Below, one piece after another: positions 32,881-39,807 of a stretch of 39,807 nucleotides of DNA (position 1 is its first letter; each line of letters begins with the position of its first letter). Below the pieces are notes generated by a model. That model saw only the letters and a program-made list of their open reading frames with translations. It made no database searches and was not told where the DNA came from. Both the position numbers and the translations under genes were made by a program. This DNA comes from Listeria fleischmannii subsp. fleischmannii LU2006-1 (lineage in GTDB: Bacteria; Bacillota; Bacilli; Lactobacillales; Listeriaceae): contig NZ_ALWW01000027.1 of NCBI RefSeq assembly GCF_000344175.1, forward strand, positions 1-39,807, given 5' to 3'.

Positions 32881-34292
32881 TTGGTTAAAGGTAGCCTCTC
32901 GCGGATGGATGAAATTTCTCCTTATTTTACTAGCTCTTTTGATTATAGAAGCTGCTGTTTTTCTAAAATATGGGTTTTTACTGTTCGGCGTTTTTTTCAT
33001 CATCCTGCTTATTTATTTTCGGCCTGCAATGGACAAAATTGTTTATACTTTGGGGATTATTATTCTATTTGCTGGATTATTTGGGTCCTATCTAGGCATT
33101 CCGGGAAATGAAAACTTATTTTTATTTCGGATTTTAATTCCCATTCATCTTATTTTATTGTGCGTTAGTCACACTCATATTTTAGAGAGAGTTTATCACG
33201 TGCGAGCTTTTTTTTATTTTATTTCTTTTATTTATTATGAGCATGCTTATCACCTTTTTTTGGACACCTAGTTTTAGCGAAAGCTTTCGTTATCTTTACT
33301 TTTTATTCGAGTGGCTGTATATTTTGTTTCTTTGTGTATATAGCTTGCCGGGAAAACGTGAGCTGCGTACTTTCTGCAATTTAATGGTTGTTTTTTATAT
33401 GTTGATGCTTGCTCTTGGTTGTGTTGAGAGTATAACGGGGTATCATTTGCCGCAATCTGGTTCATTATATTATTTGACGACAACAAGTAAATTTCAACCT
33501 ACTGGCTTTCAATTTAATACGAACGATTTTGCTTCCGTTTTAACTATTTTTTTCCCGCTCGTCGTTATTCAAGTTCTGAAATATCCGCGAAAAAATATTC
33601 GAGTAATCGTAGCGGGCATCATTGTTGTAGCCACCGTTTTTTTAACGATTATGACGTATTCACGGATGGCGATGCTCGTTTTAGGTATCCAGCTCCTAAT
33701 TTTACTATTTAGCTGGGTGAGATCCTATATTGTTCTAATTTTATATGCGTTGCTTGACTGGTCTTTTTGTTTATGCTCAACATTTTACAATTTTTCAACT
33801 CTTAGTCGCTTAGAACAAATTATTTCCACCTCTTTTACGGATAAAGGAACTTCAACGCTTGAGCGACTTCAAATGTATCAAGCATCGTGGAAATTTATTC
33901 AGGAGTCTCACTATTTGGGACTTGGGGCAGGTATTTTACCGGTAAAACTCGACAATTATATGTACGGGTTTGAACGACTATCAGGTAATTACTGGGCACC
34001 ACATAATTACTGGCTGGAAGCTTTTGCAAATGGTGGCATTATCGCGATTTTATGGATCGCAAGTTTTTTTATCTATTATTTTTATGCAAGCATCAGTTAT
34101 TGGATAAAAAAAGCCTGCGGGGCCGAAGCAAGTATTCCACTCCTCATAGGGATAGCTTTTGTCGGAGCCAGCATAGCGCTAAGCAGCACCATTGATAAAC
34201 GACACCTCGCCATCGGAATTGGCATCGGTATCTCCATCTTAAACATTTATTTTTTTAAAAAAAGGAAGTGCCAAACTTATGACGACTGTTAG
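32867..34292 (+). pseudogene. Wzy/O-antigen ligase-like polymerase, frameshifted in a T8 run (EPS-2)
   Basis: A membrane protein with many helices, starting at ATG 32867 (14-nt overlap with the kinase gene). The first frame drifts into non-hydrophobic residues and stops at 33269-33271. Removing one T from T8 (33208-33215) connects VYHVRAFF to ILFLLFIMSMLITFFW and then a normal polymerase body with a big outer loop (TDKGTSTLERLQMYQASWKF and YWAPHNYWLEAFANGG), the latter typical of Wzy/WaaL. The full protein would be about 474 aa. It is not similar enough to the EPS-1 polymerase to be a duplicate. Confidence 0.82.
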
Positions 34293-35097
34293 TATTATCA
34301 TGCCCGCGTTTAATGCAGAGGCACATATTGAAACGGCGATTTCAAGCGTTTGTGATCAAACCTTTTCCGATCGGGAATTACATGTAATTAATGATCATTC
34401 AAAAGACCGCACAGCAGAAATTGTCAAAAGCTTTCATGATTCAAGAATTTTCTTACATTCCAAAACAGCAAATAAAGGTGTTGCACATTCTCGTAACTAC
34501 GGGCTAACGATAGCGAAGGGGCGCTATATCGCTTTTTTGGATAGTGATGACATTTGGAAACCTGAGAAACTGCGCTTTCAATTGGAAAATATGAAAAAGA
34601 ATAATCTCTCGCTTTGTTATTCGGCTTATGAGGTTATTGATACGAGTGGTGAAAAGATTACCGGCTTTGTGAAAGTACCTAAAAAGATAACCTATCACAA
34701 GCTTTTAAAAAATACGATTATTGGTTGTTTGACGGTTGTCATTGACACAAAAAAGACAGGTCCCATTCAAATGCCTATTTTAGAAGGAGCCGAAGACACA
34801 GCTACATGGCTTGCAATTTTAAAACAAGGGCACCGCGCGGAAGGCATTTTGACCTCTCTCGCTTATTACCGGAAAGGGAATTCATCTTTATCGAGTAATA
34901 AATTGACGATGGCGAAACATATTTGGACGGTTTACCGAAAAGAACAGCAATTATCGTTACTTCAGTCCATTTGGAATATGCCTTTTTATTTTTACAATGG
35001 ATTTTTTAAACATATCAAGACGGGAGGACGACTATCATCGCTTACTTTAACTCAGAAAAAAGTAGATATGACATTCGACAAAGAGCAGAAACTTTAG
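34279..35097 (+). CDS. GT2-family glycosyltransferase (EPS-2)
   Basis: A 272-aa inverting glycosyltransferase of GT-A fold. Start VSIIMPAFNAEAHIETAISS; then VINDHSKDRTAEIVK, KGVAHSRNYGLTIAKGRYIA, and the metal-binding DSDD in FLDSDDIWKPEKL. Substrate unknown. RBS AGGAAG, ATG 34279, overlapping the polymerase gene by 14 nt. Its 3' end covers the start of the sugar transferase, which lies in another frame. It reads intact. Confidence 0.88.
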   Translation: MTTVSIIMPAFNAEAHIETAISSVCDQTFSDRELHVINDHSKDRTAEIVKSFHDSRIFLHSKTANKGVAHSRNYGLTIAKGRYIAFLDSDDIWKPEKLRFQLENMKKNNLSLCYSAYEVIDTSGEKITGFVKVPKKITYHKLLKNTIIGCLTVVIDTKKTGPIQMPILEGAEDTATWLAILKQGHRAEGILTSLAYYRKGNSSLSSNKLTMAKHIWTVYRKEQQLSLLQSIWNMPFYFYNGFFKHIKTGGRLSSLTLTQKKVDMTFDKEQKL

Positions 35098-35723
35098 AAA
35101 ACGCTTATAGCAAAACGTTTAAAAGATTTTGTGACATTCTTTTTTCCATTATCTTACTGATTTTTTCATCACCTTTCTTACTTTTAACAGCTATTTTAGT
35201 GAAAATTGACTCGCCTAAAGAGCCTATTTTATTTAAACAAATTCGCACAGGTTATCTCAATCAACCTTTTACGATTTATAAATTCCGATCGATGCGAAGC
35301 CTTGGCGCCGTCAAAACAGATAATGGCACACATTATAACTGGGTAGGTGAAGTTCCGGACGATTTTGTTTTTAAAAGTTCTAATGAAGCAACTAAGCTTT
35401 CCAAAATCGGCTACTTTGTTCGTAAGTTTAGTCTTGATGAGTTGCCGCAGCTTTGGAATGTATTAAAGGGTGATATGAGTTTTATCGGACCGCGACCTGA
35501 AATCCCTGCCATTACAAAGCACTATTCTACAAACCAAATGGCGCGTTTATTAACGAAACCTGGTATTTCCGGCTGGGCACAAGCTAATGGACGTAGTGAG
35601 ATGAATCACGGGCAGAAAATAGAATTTGACCTGTACTATGTGGAGAATTGTAGCTTGCGTTTAGACTTGTTTATTCTTCTTCTTACCATAAAATGCGTTT
35701 TAAGTGGTAAAGGGTCTGTTTAG
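35034..35723 (+). pseudogene. Initiating sugar phosphotransferase without a normal start codon (EPS-2)
   Basis: A bacterial sugar transferase of about 229 aa. The catalytic part is intact: YKFRSMRSLGAVKT, RKFSLDELPQLWNVLKGDMS, FIGPRPEIP and KPGISGWAQANGRSEM, which is the PglC/TuaA-like version, unlike the EPS-1 enzyme. The frame is open from 35010, and GGGAGG (35022-35027) stands six bases before ATC at 35034, where the ATG is expected. No ATG, GTG or TTG occurs in frame until GTG 35199, which would remove the N-terminal membrane helix (SIILLIFSSPFLLLTAILV). It may be a start lost by mutation, a rare AUC start, or an error in the sequence. Confidence 0.72.
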
Positions 35724-35732
35724 GCTTTCCTC

Positions 35733-37172
35733 ATGAAAAAAGTCACTTTAAATTACATATTCGTTTTACTGTATCAAATGACGATTATGATTACACCCAT
35801 TTTCACGATGCCTTATGTCTTGCGAGTCCTGTTGCCCAATAATATTGGGATTGAAGCCTATATTAGCTCAATCGGTCAAATTTTTATTGCATTCGCCTCA
35901 CTCGGAATTGGAGATTACGGTAGAAAAGTCATCGCGAGTGTCACTGAGCCAAAACAGTTAGGCGAGACTTTTTTTAATTTATATCTTGTTCAGTTTGGCT
36001 TTTCTTCTGCTGTACTCCTGACCTATTTATTTTACGCCATACACGCTAGTGCCTACCAGACCTTTTTACTCATCAACTCCCTTACGATTCTCTCGTATGT
36101 TCTTGATATTACGTGGTTTTATACGGGGCAAGAAAACATTAAAAATATTATGATTCGCAACATGCTGGTGCGTATTTTTTCAGTCTTGAGTATTTTTATT
36201 TTTGTAAAAGATCAAAACGATTTAGCGCTTTATATGTTCATTAACTCTGGCACGCTTTTAGTTGGGCAGCTGGTCACTTGGCTTCCGATGGGAAAATTTA
36301 TACCCAAATTTAAATTTCATCCGCGTGAAGCTAAAAAACATCTATTGCCCGTTTTAACGTTTGCTGTTGTACCCATTATTACTTTAGTTCCCGTTTCACT
36401 GAACAAGGTTTTACTTGGCAGCTTTGTCTCAAAATTAGATGTCGGCTATTATAACCAAGCTTTCAAACTCATTACCTTATTCGTTGTTTTTGTAACGGCT
36501 CTAACCACCGTGATGAGTCCGAGAATGGTCAAGCAATATTATCGCGAAAAAAAGGAAGATTTTATGCGCTCCACTTATTTTTCATTTCGCTTTACCGCTT
36601 TTACCACGCTTCCACTTGCAACAGGTCTAATTATTGTAGCACCGACGTTTATTCCCCTTTTTCTAGGAGAAGCTTTTACAGCTAGCGTTCTTAATTTACA
36701 AATTCTTGCACCTAGTTTATTTTTTTCCGGGTTAAGTGGCATTTTAGGCATTCAAATTCTTGTAACACTAGGAAAAAATCGCGCCTACTCCCTTAGCATT
36801 TTAGCCGCTGCACTCTTTAGTTTACTCGCTAATTTGATACTGATGTTTACGTACGGTAGCATTGGCACGTCTTTCGCCTATCTACTTTTCACCATCTTAG
36901 CTTGCCTATTTCAGGCATTTTTCGCGCGAAGATTCTTTTCGCTTAAAAAAGCCTTCTATCAGATTGTTCCGTATGTTATAGCTAGCGCGCTCGCATGTAC
37001 TGGAGAAATCATAATTTCAACCATTTTTTTAGGAAAAAATCCTTTTTTGATCATGCTACTAGAAGTGATTGTTGGTGCTACAGCCTATTTCAGCTATCTC
37101 TTCCTAGTGAAGGACATCATGCTCTTTAAAGGTTTTTCTCTTATTCAAAAAGTTTTGAAAGTAGGAAATTAA
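35733..37172 (+). CDS. Wzx-type polysaccharide flippase (EPS-2)
   Basis: A 479-aa MOP-superfamily transporter with about 14 helices: YIFVLLYQMTIMITPIFTMP, YVLRVLLPNNIGIEAYISSI, FASLGIGDYGRKVIASV, and FVSKLDVGYYNQAFKLITLF. It flips lipid-linked repeat units outward. It reads intact from ATG 35733, nine bases after the sugar transferase stop; the RBS is weak (TTAGG). Not closely alike to the EPS-1 flippase in the parts compared by eye. Confidence 0.88.
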   Translation: MKKVTLNYIFVLLYQMTIMITPIFTMPYVLRVLLPNNIGIEAYISSIGQIFIAFASLGIGDYGRKVIASVTEPKQLGETFFNLYLVQFGFSSAVLLTYLFYAIHASAYQTFLLINSLTILSYVLDITWFYTGQENIKNIMIRNMLVRIFSVLSIFIFVKDQNDLALYMFINSGTLLVGQLVTWLPMGKFIPKFKFHPREAKKHLLPVLTFAVVPIITLVPVSLNKVLLGSFVSKLDVGYYNQAFKLITLFVVFVTALTTVMSPRMVKQYYREKKEDFMRSTYFSFRFTAFTTLPLATGLIIVAPTFIPLFLGEAFTASVLNLQILAPSLFFSGLSGILGIQILVTLGKNRAYSLSILAAALFSLLANLILMFTYGSIGTSFAYLLFTILACLFQAFFARRFFSLKKAFYQIVPYVIASALACTGEIIISTIFLGKNPFLIMLLEVIVGATAYFSYLFLVKDIMLFKGFSLIQKVLKVGN

Positions 37173-37173
37173 G

Positions 37174-37989
37174 ATGTCATTTTTTAATTTTGACAGCATT
37201 AAAAATATGGAGCGACTGCTTTTGAAAAAGCAAATGATGCTAAAAAACTGCCTAGAAACAAAAACGGTCATCTTTGGCGGTAGTAGCGTTTTATACGGTT
37301 TTAACACGGAAGTTTTAACAAAGGCGTTTCGTCAGCCCACTTATAATTTAGGCGTTAACGTCGGACTTGGTTTCCGCTATGCGATGGATTACTTTGAACC
37401 GCATTTAAATCCCGGTGATCATGTCATTTTACCTTTAGAATTTAACCAATATACGAATCCGCCTTATTATGTATTTGGTTTTGCCATTGATACCTTTTTA
37501 AGGCAGCGGATTTGGATGACGAGGAAAAACTATCACAACAAAGGTAAATTATTGTTGATTAGTTTAAAGCATGCGAAAACTTCGGCGACGGCAGAAAAAA
37601 TGAAGCGGCGACAAGCGGCTGAACTAGCTGAATCCGGCTGTTATTTAGGGCTTTCGGGCCAGCTTCGTAATCCGGATATGTTAAAACAGATTCCCTTTCC
37701 AAGGGAATTTCAGGAAACTTTAACGGCGGTTGAAATTAAAAATTTTAGGCAGCGACTTGAGTTTCAAGGAATCAAAACGACATTATTGCCACCTGTTTTT
37801 TTTGAGAATCAAACGAATGAAGTCTATTTAGACCGTTTGTATCACTCGCTAAATATGCCTTATGATACTAACCTTTTTCGCCTAAAAAAAGAAGAGGTGT
37901 ATGATTCGGTTTACCATGCCAATGCGCTCGGCCAGGATAGAGTGACAAATACGCTGTTAGAAATTTTAGAGATACAGAGAGGAGTATAA
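37174..37989 (+). CDS. SGNH-like hydrolase/acyltransferase domain protein (EPS-2)
   Basis: A 271-aa soluble protein without signal peptide. TKTVIFGGSSVLYGFNTEVL (GGSS at 35-38) looks like SGNH block I, with the Ser nucleophile in a GXSX context; YNLGVNVGLGFRYAMDYF follows, then GDHVILPLEFNQYT. Near the C-terminus DSVYHANALGQDR resembles block V (Asp-X-X-X-His here). The arrangement recalls DUF1574/DltD/AlgX-like domains that handle O-acetyl groups, so a polymer-modifying role is likely, but without membrane anchor its place of action is unclear. I am not sure of the family. RBS AGGAA, two bases after the flippase stop. Confidence 0.6.
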   Translation: MSFFNFDSIKNMERLLLKKQMMLKNCLETKTVIFGGSSVLYGFNTEVLTKAFRQPTYNLGVNVGLGFRYAMDYFEPHLNPGDHVILPLEFNQYTNPPYYVFGFAIDTFLRQRIWMTRKNYHNKGKLLLISLKHAKTSATAEKMKRRQAAELAESGCYLGLSGQLRNPDMLKQIPFPREFQETLTAVEIKNFRQRLEFQGIKTTLLPPVFFENQTNEVYLDRLYHSLNMPYDTNLFRLKKEEVYDSVYHANALGQDRVTNTLLEILEIQRGV

Positions 37990-37990
37990 A

Positions 37991-39339
37991 ATGAAAACAT
38001 TAATACGGGCAAAATTGGAAGATAAAAGCGCTGTAATTGCGATTATTGGGCTTGGTTATGTGGGCTTGCCGCTCGCGCTTGCTTTTTCTGAGCAGGGTTT
38101 TAAAACGATTGGCTATGATACTTCGGCTGAAAAGATTGGGCGGCTTCAAAACGGGGTTTCAGATATTCTTGATTTTAGCTCAGAACGATTAAATAGAAAT
38201 TTACTGGCGGGAAATTTTTGGTAACACAACATGCAAACGCGCTTTTAGAGGCGGATGCGGTTTTAATTTGTGTACCTACACCGCTAAACAAAGCCATGGA
38301 GCCAGACTTAAGCTTTATTCAGCAAGCGGTTGATGTGATTTTAGAGCATGCGAAAAGCGGCATTTTGGTGGCACTCGAGAGCACGACTTATCCGGGGACG
38401 ACGCGAGATGTGATTTGCGAAGCTTTTTCTGATAAAGGTTTTACTTTGGGGAGAAACTTTTTTGCTGTTTATTCCCCGGAACGGGTCGACCCTGGAAACA
38501 CACGATTTACCACTTATAATACGGCTAAAGTGGTGGGCGGCGCGGAAAGCCATTCAAAAGAACTGGGCGAGTTGCTTTATAAGCAAGTTGCGGAGACGGT
38601 TGTCCCTGTGAATTCGCTTGAGGTCGCGGAAATGAGTAAGCTGCTTGAAAATACGTTTCGCAGCATCAATATTGGTTTTATTAACGAAATGGCTCTTTTG
38701 GCTGAAAAACTGGATATTGATATTTGGGAAACGATTGAGGCGGCAAGTAGTAAACCGTTTGGCTTTATGAAATTTACACCCGGTCCAGGCATTGGTGGGC
38801 ATTGTATTCCGCTAGATCCGATGTATTTGGCTTGGAAGGCAAAATCCGAAAACTTTTATAGTCGTTTTATTCAACTGGCGCATGAAGTGAATTATAGTAT
38901 GCCAGAAGTTATGGTCCAGTATATTGCAGACACATTAAATGAACTCGAAAAACCAATTAAACATTCGAAAATTTTACTTTTAGGTGTCACATATAAAGAA
39001 AATAGTGCCGATTTACGCGAGGCTCCTGCTCTTAAAATTTTTGAAATGCTACGAAAAAAAGGGGCTCACGTGTCATTTTGTGACCCTGTTGCAAATGAAT
39101 TTATAGATGATAACGGGGAAAACCAAACTTCTCTACCTTTGCAGTACGAGAGGTTTCAATCGTTTGATTTAGCGATACTTCTAACTAATCATAGCCAGTT
39201 TAGCTTACAAGCGATTGGTGAAAATTGCCATTTTATTCTGGATACAAAAAATGTTTTACCGGAGGATTTTTATTATAAAACAAGAACTTTTGGAAAATCT
39301 TCCTTTAGTACAAAAGAAAGCATTGGTATTTGGTCATGA
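37991..39339 (+). pseudogene. Nucleotide-sugar 6-dehydrogenase (WbpA-like), frameshifted in a T run (EPS-2)
   Basis: An NAD-dependent UDP-sugar dehydrogenase. The first frame (ATG 37991, RBS GAGGAGT) has the Rossmann start AIIGLGYVGLPLALAF and stops at 38222-38224. The rest is in another frame: VLICVPTPLNKAMEPD, STTYPGTTRDV, YSPERVDPGN, and the catalytic Cys in PGPGIGGHCIPLDPMYLAWK. One extra T in T5 (38215-38219) joins them as AGNFLVTQHAN and gives about 449 aa. The GIGGHCIPLDP sequence suggests UDP-GlcNAc (WbpA) type rather than UDP-glucose or the WecC type of EPS-1. As read, the NAD domain is cut from the catalytic one. Confidence 0.85.
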
Positions 39340-39807
39340 CAGCCAAACGCGTTTTATTTTTTGTTGATGCCTTCCCTACTTTGTCAGAAACATTCATTTT
39401 AAATCAAATAGCTGGCGCCGTAGATGCTGGTCATGATGTTCATATTTTAGCCCTTCATGAAGGTCATTTTAAAAATCTTCATCCGCTTGTAAAAGACTAT
39501 AATTTGCTAGCGAAAACAACTTATTTATATTTGCCTACAGGATTTTTAAAGCGGGCGACTATCTGTATCAAACAGTTAAAAAAAGTTTTTCGAGCCCTTA
39601 ATCCTATCAAATATGGCAAAATCGTATTTCGTTTGCAGCCTGCTGTAGCTAGTGCAAAGTGCCCTACAGGAAACTACGATTTTATTATTGCACACTACGG
39701 AAATATCGGGCTTCTCGCGAGCATTTTTATGTGATCAAAATATTTTAAGCGGACAATTAATTTACTTTTTTCCACTGTTATGAATTTAAACGCGAACCAT
39801 TCAAAAA
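39336..39807 (+). pseudogene. GT4-family glycosyltransferase, two frame changes, continues past the window (EPS-2)
   Basis: ATG at 39336 overlaps the previous stop (ATGA). The N-terminal GT-B domain is clear: KRVLFFVDAFPTLSETFILN, QIAGAVDAGHDVHILALHE and FIIAHYGNIGLLAS. The frame stops at 39732-39734. Removing one T from T5 (39724-39728) continues as ILCDQNILSGQLIYFF, and removing one T from T6 (39766-39771) then gives FFHCYEFKREPFK, matching the FFHGYD-like strand of this family. The window ends there, so the donor domain is not seen. Confidence 0.7.

Noticed and set aside
32881-33111. Separate small gene inside the EPS-2 polymerase
   Set aside because: Alternate-frame shadow; the overlapping frame from 32867 gives clear membrane helices that connect to the polymerase.
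1-39807. tRNA, rRNA or insertion sequence
   Set aside because: No cloverleaf-like segment, rRNA sequence, transposase frame or terminal inverted repeat was seen on either strand.

Overview
The window looks like a chromosomal segment of a Listeria species outside, or at the edge of, the L. monocytogenes group. This rests on low G+C, strong GGAGG-type ribosome binding sites, and gene order. The left 9.3 kb (ABC exporter, aquaporin, amino-acid permease, serS, YdaG-like stress protein, pabA, pabBC) follows the order I remember around lmo2745-lmo2750. The middle holds neighbours resembling lmo0913 (gabD) and lmo0612-0614 (MarR / oxidoreductase / DUF1304), which sit elsewhere in L. monocytogenes. 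The species call is inference; no database was searched.

Layout. 1-9.36 kb: housekeeping genes, with serS under a T-box leader that is separated from the gene by two identical 70-bp direct repeats. 9.36-22.74 kb (minus strand): an apparently intact Wzy-type exopolysaccharide locus (EPS-1). In transcription order it has a secreted Ig-repeat protein, a hairpin, a DUF4352-like lipoprotein, UDP-ManNAc dehydrogenase, CpsC-like and CpsD-like BY-kinase pair, initiating sugar transferase, WecG/TagA glycosyltransferase, acyltransferase, polymerase, a DUF6625-like protein, flippase, GT4 and a small HTH protein. A divergent Mga/AtxA-like regulator stands next to its head. 23-28.8 kb: Mga-like regulator, a small orphan gene, gabD, and a MarR-oxidoreductase-DUF1304 operon. 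28.8-39.8 kb (plus strand): a Crp/Fnr (PrfA-like) regulator followed by a second, differently built Wzy-type locus (EPS-2) that runs off the right edge.

How they work together. In EPS-1 the sugar transferase would load the first sugar-1-phosphate on undecaprenyl phosphate. WecC makes UDP-ManNAcA, and WecG, GT4 and perhaps the DUF6625 protein extend the unit. The acyltransferase decorates it, Wzx flips it, Wzy polymerises it, and CpsC/CpsD control chain length. The Ig-repeat protein and lipoprotein are candidates for extracellular matrix or envelope partners. EPS-2 has its own lipoprotein, CpsC/CpsD, Wzy, Wzx, sugar transferase, dehydrogenase and an SGNH-like protein.

The striking feature is asymmetric damage. 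EPS-1 reads cleanly throughout. EPS-2 carries an in-frame stop, several single-base frameshifts (mostly in A or T runs) and a sugar transferase without a normal start codon. pabA, the Mga-like gene and a small gene at the left edge are also frameshifted. Either EPS-2 is decaying (or switchable) while EPS-1 is kept, or part of the damage is sequencing error in homopolymers. The in-frame stop and missing start codon are not homopolymer errors and favour real decay.
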